Source: an uncultured Paracoccaceae bacterium | GTDB taxonomy: Bacteria; Pseudomonadota; Alphaproteobacteria; Rhodobacterales; Rhodobacteraceae | Assembly: GCA_938002605.1 (NCBI GenBank) | Contig: CALLAF010000016.1 | Coordinates: forward strand, 1-64,000 | Length of the DNA stretch: 64,000 nucleotides | Reading direction: 5' to 3' | Part shown: positions 18,444-26,705 of the stretch, piece by piece | How the letters are laid out: each line of letters begins with the position of its first letter | Numbering within the stretch: the first letter of the stretch is position 1 | Translations under genes and position numbers: made by a program | Notes under the pieces: model-generated | Databases searched by the model: none | What the model was told of the DNA's origin: nothing | The model's input: the letters and a program-made list of their open reading frames with translations, nothing else

Positions 18444-18881
18444 TTAGGATTCAACGATCACCGCGTTTTCAAGAATGGCGGCGTTCCAGGTTTGCGGATC
18501 GCGTACGGGCGTCATATCACCGCGCAAAGTGATCCGTGTGCCTTCCTCTAATCCATTGACCGGCGTGTCGAGCATCACTTGCACGCTTGCGCCGTGATTT
18601 GGGTCTCCGCAAAACGGGCAAAACCCCATATCTGAAACGAGGATCAGTTCACGCACATCTGCGCCGGGGCTGATCGGGACGACATAACCGGTCAAAACCA
18701 TACCTTCGCGGCCGTTTTCGATTGCGGTCGGGAATGTTTTATCAACACGGTAGGATGTATCTGTCACGGTTTCGGTGATTGCGATTCCGCGCAACAGGTC
18801 CCAATCATCCGATTGCGCCCATGTGACGGTTCCAGAAGTGATGAGTGCGGCGCCGAGCGCCAAAGAACTGACTTGAGCCAT
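18444..18881 (-). CDS. Exported protein resembling DUF3299
   Basis: A 145-residue protein with a signal peptide (about residues 1-22, TVTWAQ) and therefore probably periplasmic. The core GMVLTGYVVPISPG..ELILVSDMGFCPFCGDPNH resembles the DUF3299 family, which has a similar strand followed by cysteine- and histidine-containing loops. This is from memory only. The CPFCG motif plus the nearby histidine could bind a metal or act as a redox pair. A dyad (18892-18908) sits directly upstream of the start. The gene stands alone, with about 190 bases to the helicase start and 140 bases to prfC. Confidence 0.65.
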   Translation of the reverse strand: MAQVSSLALGAALITSGTVTWAQSDDWDLLRGIAITETVTDTSYRVDKTFPTAIENGREGMVLTGYVVPISPGADVRELILVSDMGFCPFCGDPNHGASVQVMLDTPVNGLEEGTRITLRGDMTPVRDPQTWNAAILENAVIVES

Positions 18882-18891
18882 GCGTGTCTCT

Positions 18892-18908
18892 TTCTATTGG
18901 TAATAGAA
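18892..18908. promoter_or_regulatory. 7-3-7 dyad upstream of the DUF3299-like gene
   Basis: TTCTATT (18892-18898) and AATAGAA (18902-18908) are perfect inverted arms around GGT. The site begins 11 bases upstream of the start codon of the minus-strand gene, so binding would cover the translation start region or promoter. It looks like an operator of a dimeric regulator. A Fur/Zur-type metal regulator is one possibility, but the match is not strong enough to assign. Confidence 0.45.
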
Positions 18909-19022
18909 TAACGTTACCCGATCTTTTCCCAGATGGAATAGCGCGTTTTGAGATACGCGAAAATAAGCTGAATAGCCGCGGGTGCGGGGCCTTTGCCCGC
19001 ACCGACTATCGTTTGCGCCTGA

Positions 19023-20621
19023 TTACCAGACCATCATTTCTTTGGTCGCGGTCAAAGATACATCAGGATAGTCCCGCCCAACCCGGTCAATATCCCATTG
19101 CAAACGCGTCAAAAACACTGTGTCGCCGTCGTTATCTGTTGCGATGTGTTGTTTGTTGGCGGCGCTGAATTTTTCAACGGCGTCTTTGTCGCCTGTTACC
19201 CAGCGGGCAGAGGTGAACTGCGATTGTTCAAATCGTACGGGCAGGCCGTATTCCAACTCAATCCGGCTGGCGAGCACTTCGAATTGCAGCGCCCCGACAA
19301 CACCCACGATAAAGCCCGATCCGAAGGTTGGCTTGAACACTTTGGCGGCACCTTCTTCGGCGAATTGCATCAGCGCTTTTTCAAGGTGCTTGGCTTTCAT
19401 CGGGTCGCCTGCGCGGCATGATTGCAGCAACTCGGGTGCAAACGACGGAATGCCGGACACACGAATATCTTCGCCTTCGGTCAATGTATCACCGATCCGC
19501 AGTTGCCCGTGGTTGGGAATGCCGATGATATCACCTGCCCAAGCCTCTTCCGCCAATTCGCGGTCAGCGGCAAGAAACAGAACAGGGTTCGATATCGCCA
19601 TCTGCTTTTTCGCGCGTACATGGGTCAGCTTCATGCCGCGGCTAAAATGCCCCGAGGCCAAGCGCACAAATGCCACCCGGTCGCGGTGCTTGGGGTCCAT
19701 GTTTGCTTGGACCTTGAACACGAATCCCGCGACTTTGGGCTCTTCGGGCGCGACATCGCGCGGATGCGCCGATTGCACCTGTGGCTGTGGGCCGTATGTT
19801 GCTATGCCGTCCATCAGTTCTTTGACGCCAAAGGAGTTCATCGCAGAGCCGAACCAAATCGGGGTCATGGACCCGTTCAGCAGCGCCTCTGGGTCCAATG
19901 CAGGCAGCAATTCCTTGGCCATTTCGATTTCTTCAAGGAACTTTTCAAGCAAATGCGCGGGCACATGTTCGGCCAGTTTGGGGTCGTCCAAGCCGCTGAT
20001 TTGGATACTCTCAGAAATCTTGTTACGATCTGCGCGATCCATCAATTCCAGCTTGTCGCGCAAGATATCATAGCAGCCGATGAATTCGCGCCCAACGCCA
20101 ATCGGCCAAGAGGCCGGTGTCACGTCAATTGCAAGGTTTTCTTGAATTTCGTCAATAATATCGAAAGTATCGCGGCTTTCGCGGTCCATTTTGTTACAAA
20201 AGGTCAAGATCGGCAGATCGCGCAAACGGCACACTTCGAACAGTTTTTGCGTTTGGCTTTCCACGCCCTTGGCCCCATCAATCACCATCACAGCGGCATC
20301 CACAGCCGTTAGTGTGCGGTAGGTATCTTCGGAAAAGTCAGAGTGACCGGGCGTGTCGACAAGGTTGAAGCGATACTGTTCAAAATCAAACGACATAGCC
20401 GACGCCGAAACCGAAATTCCGCGATCTTTTTCCATCTGCATAAAGTCAGACCGTGTGCGGCGCGCTTCGCCTTTTGCGCGCACCTGTCCGGCCATTTGAA
20501 TGGCGCCACCATACAAAAGGAATTTTTCGGTCAATGTCGTCTTGCCCGCATCAGGGTGCGAGATAATCGCAAAGGTGCGGCGACGGGCAATTTCAGCGGG
20601 CAGGTCAAGGCGATTTGTCAT
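19023..20621 (-). CDS. prfC: Peptide chain release factor 3
   Basis: A translational GTPase that recycles RF1/RF2 from the ribosome after termination, 532 residues (E. coli 529). G1 is SHPDAGKTT (residues 21-29), then DTPGHSDF (G3) and CNKMDRESRD (G4). The C-terminal domains are complete. ATG 20621 matches the family N-terminus (MTNRLDLPAEIARRRTFAIISHPD). A 12-residue upstream extension is not supported. It is transcribed divergently from the lipoprotein pair. Confidence 0.97.
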   Translation of the reverse strand: MTNRLDLPAEIARRRTFAIISHPDAGKTTLTEKFLLYGGAIQMAGQVRAKGEARRTRSDFMQMEKDRGISVSASAMSFDFEQYRFNLVDTPGHSDFSEDTYRTLTAVDAAVMVIDGAKGVESQTQKLFEVCRLRDLPILTFCNKMDRESRDTFDIIDEIQENLAIDVTPASWPIGVGREFIGCYDILRDKLELMDRADRNKISESIQISGLDDPKLAEHVPAHLLEKFLEEIEMAKELLPALDPEALLNGSMTPIWFGSAMNSFGVKELMDGIATYGPQPQVQSAHPRDVAPEEPKVAGFVFKVQANMDPKHRDRVAFVRLASGHFSRGMKLTHVRAKKQMAISNPVLFLAADRELAEEAWAGDIIGIPNHGQLRIGDTLTEGEDIRVSGIPSFAPELLQSCRAGDPMKAKHLEKALMQFAEEGAAKVFKPTFGSGFIVGVVGALQFEVLASRIELEYGLPVRFEQSQFTSARWVTGDKDAVEKFSAANKQHIATDNDGDTVFLTRLQWDIDRVGRDYPDVSLTATKEMMVW

Positions 20622-20709
20622 GGCGCATGCTTTATGCGGTTGGGGCGCAAAGGGCAATCCACTGCGCGTTTAACGATTGCTTTGGGTTTTTCTGCGTAGA
20701 TTAGGTTTC

Positions 20710-21321
20710 ATGAAAATTCAGGTTTCTTATCTTGCGTTGGGATTGTTTGTGGCGGGTTGCGGTGGTGGGGGCGGTGGTGATGATCCCGGCTCTGGGATCG
20801 ATCCGCGTGTTGCCCGTTTGGATGCATTTGATGCGCAGCGCATTCGGGTGCTGGGTGATGTGGAAACCGGGGCGATTGGTATGGCGCCGACACCTGATGC
20901 CGATATTCCGGTAACAGGGGCTGCAGATTTTGATGGGTTTACAACGATACGTGTTGAAAACCCCGGTGGGCCTCTTGTGCTTTATGGTGATACGCTTGTC
21001 TCGGTTGGGTTTGATACGGGCGATGCAACAGGCACGATGTCAGCGTTTTTTGGCACCAACGCCGCGGGTGAAGTCGTTGACTACGGCGGTGAAATTGCCA
21101 TCGATGCGGGGCAAATCGCGACAGGTGTTTCGCTTGAATATGGGGGCGCGCTGACCGAAGGGACCAACACATTAGTGTTTGATGGCACGATGACGGGCAT
21201 ATTCTTGGGCGATCCGTTGGCTGCTTTAACCGCCTCTGACCTTGAGGCGGGGGTGATTTACAATGGCGCGCTTGTCGACGCGACATTGGTTGTTGTCGCA
21301 GAAACGACCTCGCCGCCTTAA
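20710..21321 (+). CDS. Surface-type lipoprotein, TbpB-like barrel (first of a pair)
   Basis: A 203-residue predicted lipoprotein: lipobox VAGC with Cys17, then a glycine-rich linker (GGGGGG). The mature part is beta-rich and acidic, with the segment TGTMSAFFGTNAAGEVVDYG, reminiscent of the small beta-barrel domain of transferrin-binding-protein-like lipoproteins. This is a tentative fold call. ATG 20710 is used, and an earlier in-frame ATG at 20677 would precede the signal peptide. The next gene is a diverged copy 35 bases downstream. No TonB receptor or Slam-type exporter gene is adjacent. Confidence 0.7.
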   Translation: MKIQVSYLALGLFVAGCGGGGGGDDPGSGIDPRVARLDAFDAQRIRVLGDVETGAIGMAPTPDADIPVTGAADFDGFTTIRVENPGGPLVLYGDTLVSVGFDTGDATGTMSAFFGTNAAGEVVDYGGEIAIDAGQIATGVSLEYGGALTEGTNTLVFDGTMTGIFLGDPLAALTASDLEAGVIYNGALVDATLVVVAETTSPP

Positions 21322-21356
21322 CCCTAAGTTAACGATGTTGCGCGCAATTTGATGCG

Positions 21357-21914
21357 ATGAAGTATCATTGGATCATATGGGGGCTGCTGACCGCCTGTAG
21401 CGGCGGGGGCACGGGGGGCGAAACTGCGCTTGCGGGTTTTGATGGTTTGCACGGCGAGGTGACAGGGCTTGGCGTGACCCCGGTTGCTGATTTGCCGACA
21501 CAAGGCAGCGCGACCTATGCTGGGCTTATTCAACTTGATTTGCCGATTGACGGGGCAACACACACATTTGAAGGCGCCTTTGATGTCACTTTAGGTTTTG
21601 ACGCTGCTGGCGACCCCGTAACGGGCACCGTCACTGATTTAGCGTCTGATGCGGTATCCCTGACGGGCACATTGGAGATTGATAATGGGGCAATGAACCA
21701 AAGTGCGGTGCCAGACCTCGACTATCAATTCACAGCGGATATAGGCGGCGCATTGGATGACAGTGGGACGATTTATACCGTCGATGGCACCGTCGCAGGT
21801 GATTTTTATGGCAGCCAATGGGAGGGGATCGCAGGCGTGGCCTTTGGCGATATCACCCAAGGTGTCACCGTTGATATCTTTGATGGTACATTTGTCGGTG
21901 AACGCACGCCCTAG
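21357..21914 (+). CDS. Surface-type lipoprotein, paralog of the preceding gene
   Basis: A 185-residue predicted lipoprotein with lipobox LTAC (Cys14) followed by a Ser/Gly linker. It shares with its neighbour the order of a T-P-ADLP segment, VTLGFDAAGDPVTGTVTD, a central strand ending in G-TLEI, and a C-terminal GDFYG..W..IAGV..GDI block. It is therefore an anciently duplicated pair. The mature part is beta-strand-rich and strongly acidic. Function unknown. The end overlaps the convergent Hint-protein gene by four bases. Confidence 0.7.
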   Translation: MKYHWIIWGLLTACSGGGTGGETALAGFDGLHGEVTGLGVTPVADLPTQGSATYAGLIQLDLPIDGATHTFEGAFDVTLGFDAAGDPVTGTVTDLASDAVSLTGTLEIDNGAMNQSAVPDLDYQFTADIGGALDDSGTIYTVDGTVAGDFYGSQWEGIAGVAFGDITQGVTVDIFDGTFVGERTP

Positions 21915-22873
21915 CCACACGATGCGCGTCGTAGCAGGTTAGAAATATCGGCGCTTGGCGTAATATCACCTTGGAATTCATAGTCTTGCGGGTCGCGTGG
22001 GGGATGGTTCTTGGGGGTGGTTTTTGTCGATAGCGCGGCACGGCTGCGCGCGTTCACAAGATGCGATTCGGCTGCGATTCCTTCGGCAAAGATGATGAAA
22101 TGCTCATCGAAGATCAGCTGAAAATAATCCACAAACCCGCCCTTGCGGCGCACAACCGATGTGCCATCGACAAGCTGGCGGGCCTTGATCAAAACCTCTG
22201 GGCGGCCCGCCCCAAGATAGTCTGCCCTTTGGTAAACCATAAGCCGATGATCGGGGCGCAGCACCAAATCGTTTTCATTGTGCAGCGTGCCTTTGGTGAT
22301 CACGACCGGCGCAAAACGCCCGGTGGCGCGCAATGTGCATTGCCCAATCATACGGAGCGGTTGTTTGCCGCTATCGCGGGTTAATATCTCATCGCCAACG
22401 GCAAGGGATTCGATGGGGCGCATCATGCCATTCCCCATCGTGACTAACGTGCCGCGCGCGAAAGAGCCCCCAGCAGATTGCGCGAACCGTTTGGTGGCGC
22501 TGTGGCGTTCGACTCCGATCAGCCGGTAATCCGTCGCAGGCACAAAATCGCCAAGCGCAAGCACATGCACAGCGGCGATGAGATCACCGGTCACTTCGAC
22601 AAGTATGACTGCCTCATGCGTGCCACCGTCTGGCGCGATCAGTGTCAGACAACAATCGATATGTACGAGATTTTCGGGCCTCTCTGCGGACCGTAGCGTT
22701 TGCCCGTCGTCGATTAGCTTTAACCCAAATATGACTGCGTCCGCGCCCATTTGAAACTGGTCATCCATTAACAGTTCGTCAGCAAACGACAGTGGCTCGC
22801 CAATACGAACGCCGTCAGATACGGTGAAATCTTCGGCGCGGTAGACGTCTATGGTGAGCTTGTGATCAGTCAT
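21911..22873 (-). CDS. Hint-domain protein with Ser at the splice position
   Basis: A 320-residue protein with a Hedgehog/intein-type (Hint_2) domain from about residue 137 to 270: SFARGTLVTMGNG, RPIESLAVGDEILTRDSG, and the histidine block RPDHRLMVYQRA (His209). The usual first-position Cys of the autoprocessing domain is replaced by Ser137. The first 130 residues form a beta-rich domain without known motifs. No signal peptide or secretion repeats are seen. Two other Hint proteins occur in this window. Whether it self-cleaves is unknown. Confidence 0.8.
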   Translation of the reverse strand: MTDHKLTIDVYRAEDFTVSDGVRIGEPLSFADELLMDDQFQMGADAVIFGLKLIDDGQTLRSAERPENLVHIDCCLTLIAPDGGTHEAVILVEVTGDLIAAVHVLALGDFVPATDYRLIGVERHSATKRFAQSAGGSFARGTLVTMGNGMMRPIESLAVGDEILTRDSGKQPLRMIGQCTLRATGRFAPVVITKGTLHNENDLVLRPDHRLMVYQRADYLGAGRPEVLIKARQLVDGTSVVRRKGGFVDYFQLIFDEHFIIFAEGIAAESHLVNARSRAALSTKTTPKNHPPRDPQDYEFQGDITPSADISNLLRRASCG

Positions 22874-22967
22874 GTCCCTTCAGATATACGTGACAATTTC
22901 CGAAGGGAATAGACCCGGTGTATTTGCGGTGCTAGATGTGCGCCAAGCCACGAATGGAGAAGAGTCG

Positions 22968-23747
22968 ATGGATCTTGGAATCAAAGGTAAACGGGCGCTG
23001 GTATGTGCCTCGTCAAAAGGTTTGGGGCGCGGTTGCGCAGAGGCGCTAGCTGAAGCAGGCGTTAATTTGGTACTGAACGCGCGCGGGGCAGAGGCCCTAG
23101 AGGCGACCGCGGCAGAAATCCGTAGCAAATATGGTGTCGATGTCACCACTGTCGCCGCTGATGTCGCGACCGAGGAAGGCCGCGACGCGTTGTTGGCCGC
23201 TGCGGGCGACGTTGATATTTTGGTGAACAACGCGGGTGGGCCGCCTCCGGGCATGTGGTCTGATTGGGATCGCGACGATTTTATTGCCGCTTTGGACGCC
23301 AATATGCTTGCCCCGATTGCATTGATGAAAGCATTGATGCCCGGCATGATCGACCGTGGCTGGGGCCGTGTCGTGAACATCACATCGGGGTCTGTTAAGG
23401 CACCGATCCCGGCGCTTGGCCTGTCGAATTCTGCGCGCGCTGGGCTGACAGGTTTTGTTGCAGGCACGTCGCGTCAGGTCGCGCAATACGGTGTGAACAT
23501 CAACAACCTGTTGCCTGGCATCCATGCTACCGACCGCGCTGCGAGCCTTGATGCTGGCGTGTCAAAGGCCCAAGGGATCGATATCGCTGCTGCAACGGCC
23601 CAACGTAAAGCGACTATTCCAGCCCGCCGCTATGGGACTGCCGCCGAATTTGGTGCGGCATGTGCGTTCCTATGTTCAAACCAAGCGGGTTTTATCGTTG
23701 GTCAAAACCTTGTGGTTGATGGCGGCGCGCTGAACGCGACAATCTAA
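22968..23747 (+). CDS. Atypical SDR oxidoreductase
   Basis: A 259-residue short-chain dehydrogenase/reductase-fold protein. NNAGGPPPG and VVDGG are typical, but the dinucleotide motif is CASSKGLG instead of TGxxxGIG. The catalytic YxxxK region reads LSNSARAGLTGF, so Tyr and Lys are replaced (by Ser and Arg on my alignment). This fits the known BKR-like SDR subgroup that lacks the catalytic tetrad. ATG 22968 has GGAGAAGAG upstream; the longer frame from 22872 overlaps the divergent gene's start. It shares one base with the AlkC-like gene start. Substrate unknown. Confidence 0.88.
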   Translation: MDLGIKGKRALVCASSKGLGRGCAEALAEAGVNLVLNARGAEALEATAAEIRSKYGVDVTTVAADVATEEGRDALLAAAGDVDILVNNAGGPPPGMWSDWDRDDFIAALDANMLAPIALMKALMPGMIDRGWGRVVNITSGSVKAPIPALGLSNSARAGLTGFVAGTSRQVAQYGVNINNLLPGIHATDRAASLDAGVSKAQGIDIAAATAQRKATIPARRYGTAAEFGAACAFLCSNQAGFIVGQNLVVDGGALNATI

Positions 23748-24865
23748 TGGCGCAAGGGTTTAGCCTGAAAGACCAACTGTTCAATCCTGAAACGGTTGGC
23801 CTTTTGGGTGATCAGTTTGAAAAGGCGGGCGTCTTTGAAGCCGCCCCCTTTACCCGCGACGTATTGGCGCAAATGGGCCCGCTCGAACTAAAGGCGCGGA
23901 TCAATTGGATCGCCGAGGTTTTAGTGCGCTACCTGCCCAACAATTTTCCGGCGGCTGCAGATGCTATTTTGGCGGCCTTACCCCCGGCGCTTGATCCAAG
24001 CAAATCCGACGATGATTTCGGGCATTTCATCTACGCCCCTTTGGGGGTGGTTGTCGAAACCATGGGGATCGCTGATCACCGCGATCTAAGCCTTGATCTG
24101 ATCGCGCAGATCACCCAACGATTTTCAATGGAGTATTCCATACGCGCATTCTTGAATACGCATGAGGCCGCGACGTTGGAACGCATGCATGATTGGGTCA
24201 GTCATGACAGCTATCACGTACGCAGGCTCGTTTCCGAAGGGACGCGCCCCAAATTGCCTTGGGGGCAGGGGATTGGGCTGAATACGGCGCAGACCCTTCC
24301 GTTGTTGGACCAGCTGCACGCGGACAATACACGCTTTGTGACCCGATCGGTCGCGAACCATTTGAACGACATCAGCAAAAAAGACCCGGACGCCGTGATT
24401 GAGCGATTGGCCGATTGGCAGGCCCGAGGCGCGCAAGCCAAGCCGGAACTGACCTATATGCGCAAACATGCTTTGCGCAGTTTGGTCAAATCCGGACACC
24501 CGGCGGCAATGTTGCATTTGGGATATCGGCCAGATGTGGATGTCTCGGTGACGCAGCTCACCATTATGCCAAACCCTATTCAAATTGATGATACAGCCGA
24601 AATTTCCTTTGTCGTGGAGGCGGCAGAAGATGCGCCACTGATCATTGACTACGTCATCGACTTTATGAAGGCGCAGGGCAAAACGGCCCCCAAAGTATTC
24701 AAGTGCAAGCAGGTGGCCGCCAAAGCGGGTGTGCCTATCGCAATCAGCAAGAAACATAAATTCAAGGGCAATGCGACAACATTTCGCCTGTATCCTGGCG
24801 CCCACCGTATCCATGTACAAATCAATGGGAAGATCGTTCAAAGCTGCGATTTCGCTTTGCACTAG
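23747..24865 (+). CDS. DNA alkylation repair protein, AlkC/AlkD-like
   Basis: A 372-residue HEAT-like repeat protein. The segment YHVRRLVSEGTRPKLPW is characteristic of AlkC-family DNA glycosylases, which remove alkylated bases such as 3-methyladenine. An all-helical N-terminal region is followed from about residue 265 by a beta-rich C-terminal domain (VSVTQLTIMPNPIQIDDTAEISF), as in longer AlkC proteins with an Ig-like tail. TAATG overlap with the SDR gene shows an operon, and that pairing is unexplained. The activity is inferred from the family. Confidence 0.85.
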   Translation: MAQGFSLKDQLFNPETVGLLGDQFEKAGVFEAAPFTRDVLAQMGPLELKARINWIAEVLVRYLPNNFPAAADAILAALPPALDPSKSDDDFGHFIYAPLGVVVETMGIADHRDLSLDLIAQITQRFSMEYSIRAFLNTHEAATLERMHDWVSHDSYHVRRLVSEGTRPKLPWGQGIGLNTAQTLPLLDQLHADNTRFVTRSVANHLNDISKKDPDAVIERLADWQARGAQAKPELTYMRKHALRSLVKSGHPAAMLHLGYRPDVDVSVTQLTIMPNPIQIDDTAEISFVVEAAEDAPLIIDYVIDFMKAQGKTAPKVFKCKQVAAKAGVPIAISKKHKFKGNATTFRLYPGAHRIHVQINGKIVQSCDFALH

Positions 24866-24932
24866 CTTGCCCTGATCGGCCGTGCTTGCTAGGTGCGGTG
24901 AACCAATGTTTCCGTCTGGGATTGCGCGCCTT

Positions 24933-26006
24933 ATGCTAACCCCCCGCCTTGAGATCAAGAATATCGTCAAATCCTTTGGTGGTCGGCAGGTTGTCGACGA
25001 CCTGAGCCTGAGCGTGATGCCCGGTCAGGTGACCTGTTTGCTGGGCCCATCAGGTTGCGGGAAATCTACGACGCTGCGCATTATTGCTGGCGTCGAGATG
25101 CAAGACAGCGGCACCATCCATGTTGATGGGCATCTCGTCTGCGATACGGTTTTTCGCGTCCCGCCTGAAGGGCGCTCAATCGGGTTGATGTTTCAGGATT
25201 TTGCGCTGTTTCCGCATCTCAGCGTTGGGCAAAACGTTGCCTTCGGGCTGCGCGGTGACCGAAACGCGGCGGCGCGTGTCCAAGAGCTGTTGAAGAAAGT
25301 AGGCATGGCCCGTTTCATCGACGACTATCCACATCAACTGTCAGGTGGCGAACAGCAGCGGGTCGCATTGGCGCGTGCCTTGGCACCCCGCCCCCAAATG
25401 ATGCTGATGGACGAACCTTTTTCGGGTCTTGATGACCGGTTGCGCGATGAAATCCGTGATGAAACGCTTGATGTGCTCAAGGGCGAAGGCACCGCCGTGC
25501 TGCTGGTCACGCATGAACCGGGCGAAGCCATGCGCATGGCCGATGAAATTGCGCTGATGCGCGACGGGAAAATCGTGCAGCAAGGTGCGCCCTATAATAT
25601 TTATAACACCCCTGTGGATCGCAAGGCGGCGGCATTTTTTAGCGATATCAATGTGATCACGGGCACTGTTGAAGGCGCATTGACTGAAACACCCTTTGGG
25701 CAGTTTCTGGCCCCCGGCGTGCCGGATGGAACAGACGTTGATATTGTGATCCGCCCGCAGCATCTGAAAATTGATTTTGATCGGGCCGGGCACGGACCAA
25801 ATCCGACCGCTGTAGATGGTGCGCCTGCGCGCGGCGTGGTTGAGCGTGCGCGCTTTGTCGGTGCGTCAAGCTTGGTTTCCTTACGGATGGATTACGATGG
25901 GTCGCTGTTGCAGGCCAGCGTGCCGTCGGTCTTTTTGCCACAAATCGGCACGCCGCTTTGGATTATGATCCGTCGGGATCGGTGTTTTGTGTTCCCACGC
26001 GACTAG
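24933..26006 (+). CDS. ABC transporter ATP-binding protein (Fe/spermidine type), orphan
   Basis: A 357-residue ATPase. Walker A GPSGCGKST (38-46), signature LSGGEQQRVALARALA, Walker B MLMDEPFSGLD and the H-loop LLVTHEPGEA are intact. The C-terminal 100 residues form a TOBE-like regulatory domain (DIVIRPQHLKI). The closest family appearance is the FbpC/PotA importer ATPases. No permease or binding-protein gene is adjacent, so the substrate is undetermined. ATG 24933 gives the family N-terminus. The 3' end overlaps the opposite-strand DUF1289 gene by 44 bases. Confidence 0.9.
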   Translation: MLTPRLEIKNIVKSFGGRQVVDDLSLSVMPGQVTCLLGPSGCGKSTTLRIIAGVEMQDSGTIHVDGHLVCDTVFRVPPEGRSIGLMFQDFALFPHLSVGQNVAFGLRGDRNAAARVQELLKKVGMARFIDDYPHQLSGGEQQRVALARALAPRPQMMLMDEPFSGLDDRLRDEIRDETLDVLKGEGTAVLLVTHEPGEAMRMADEIALMRDGKIVQQGAPYNIYNTPVDRKAAAFFSDINVITGTVEGALTETPFGQFLAPGVPDGTDVDIVIRPQHLKIDFDRAGHGPNPTAVDGAPARGVVERARFVGASSLVSLRMDYDGSLLQASVPSVFLPQIGTPLWIMIRRDRCFVFPRD

Positions 26007-26232
26007 CCGCAACACGTGCGGAGCGTCCACCACGCCGTTTAGTGATTTGGCTGCGCCGGCTTTCGAGTTCATCTAAAACCGCCCGCCGCGCCTCCGGCGT
26101 CATTTGTGACCATGCGCCAATTTCATCAATCGTGCGCAGGCAACCGGTGCAAAGCCTGCTTTGCGGATGGATTACACAGATTTTGATGCAAGGGCTTTCG
26201 ATCTCGTCGCGTGCCCAGATGTCATCGGTCAT
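25963..26232 (-). CDS. DUF1289 family protein
   Basis: An 89-residue protein with the DUF1289 signature SPCIKICVIHPQSRLCTGCLRT. Its four cysteines likely bind an Fe-S cluster or zinc, followed by W....EARRAVL. The C-terminal tail is basic (KRRGGRSARVAASR). ATG 26232 overlaps the ruvX stop (ATGA). The last 44 bases lie under the end of the ABC ATPase gene on the other strand. Function unknown. Confidence 0.88.
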   Translation of the reverse strand: MTDDIWARDEIESPCIKICVIHPQSRLCTGCLRTIDEIGAWSQMTPEARRAVLDELESRRSQITKRRGGRSARVAASRVGTQNTDPDGS

Positions 26233-26705
26233 GTTGCGGCTCGCAGATTGCCCAGACGGTCCAACATACCCTGCAAAATATAGGCGGCCGCAACGTGGTC
26301 GATAACTTCGGACCGACGCTGTCGTGATGTGTCTGCCTCTAGCAGGGCGCGTTCGGCGGCGACGGTCGATAGCCGTTCGTCCCAAAACGTGATCGGTAAG
26401 TAAGTCAGCCGTTCAAGGTTGCGCGCAAATGCCCGTGTTGCCTGACAGCGCGGTCCCTCTGATCCGTCCATGTTCATTGGAAGACCCAGCACGATCCCTT
26501 TGATCTGGCGCGCTGTGGTGATTTCCAAAAGCTTGGCCGCGTCCACGCCGAATTTCTTGCGCTTGATCGTTTCCAGCGGCGTCGCGACGGATTTCATTAA
26601 ATCAGACACGGCGACCCCAATGGTAACAGTGCCCAGATCAAGCCCCGCAAGCGCACCGTATTCGGGGATTGCTGCAGCAAATTCCTGCGGTGTTTCACAG
26701 ATCAT
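26229..26705 (-). CDS. ruvX: Putative pre-16S rRNA nuclease / Holliday junction resolvase RuvX
   Basis: A 158-residue YqgF-family RNase H-fold nuclease. The first strand GLDLGTVTIGVAVSD carries the catalytic Asp, GIVLGLPMNMDGSEG and TFWDERLSTVAAERAL carry the Glu/Asp, and VIDHVAAAYIL carries the last Asp. In E. coli the homolog processes the 16S rRNA 5' end. It is coupled by four-base overlaps to both ccmI upstream and DUF1289 downstream. Confidence 0.92.
   Translation of the reverse strand: MICETPQEFAAAIPEYGALAGLDLGTVTIGVAVSDLMKSVATPLETIKRKKFGVDAAKLLEITTARQIKGIVLGLPMNMDGSEGPRCQATRAFARNLERLTYLPITFWDERLSTVAAERALLEADTSRQRRSEVIDHVAAAYILQGMLDRLGNLRAAT

Noticed and set aside
19120-20312. Long + strand frames (317 and 296 residues) inside prfC
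   Set aside because: prfC is full length with all GTPase motifs on the other strand. These frames are by-products of its codon bias.
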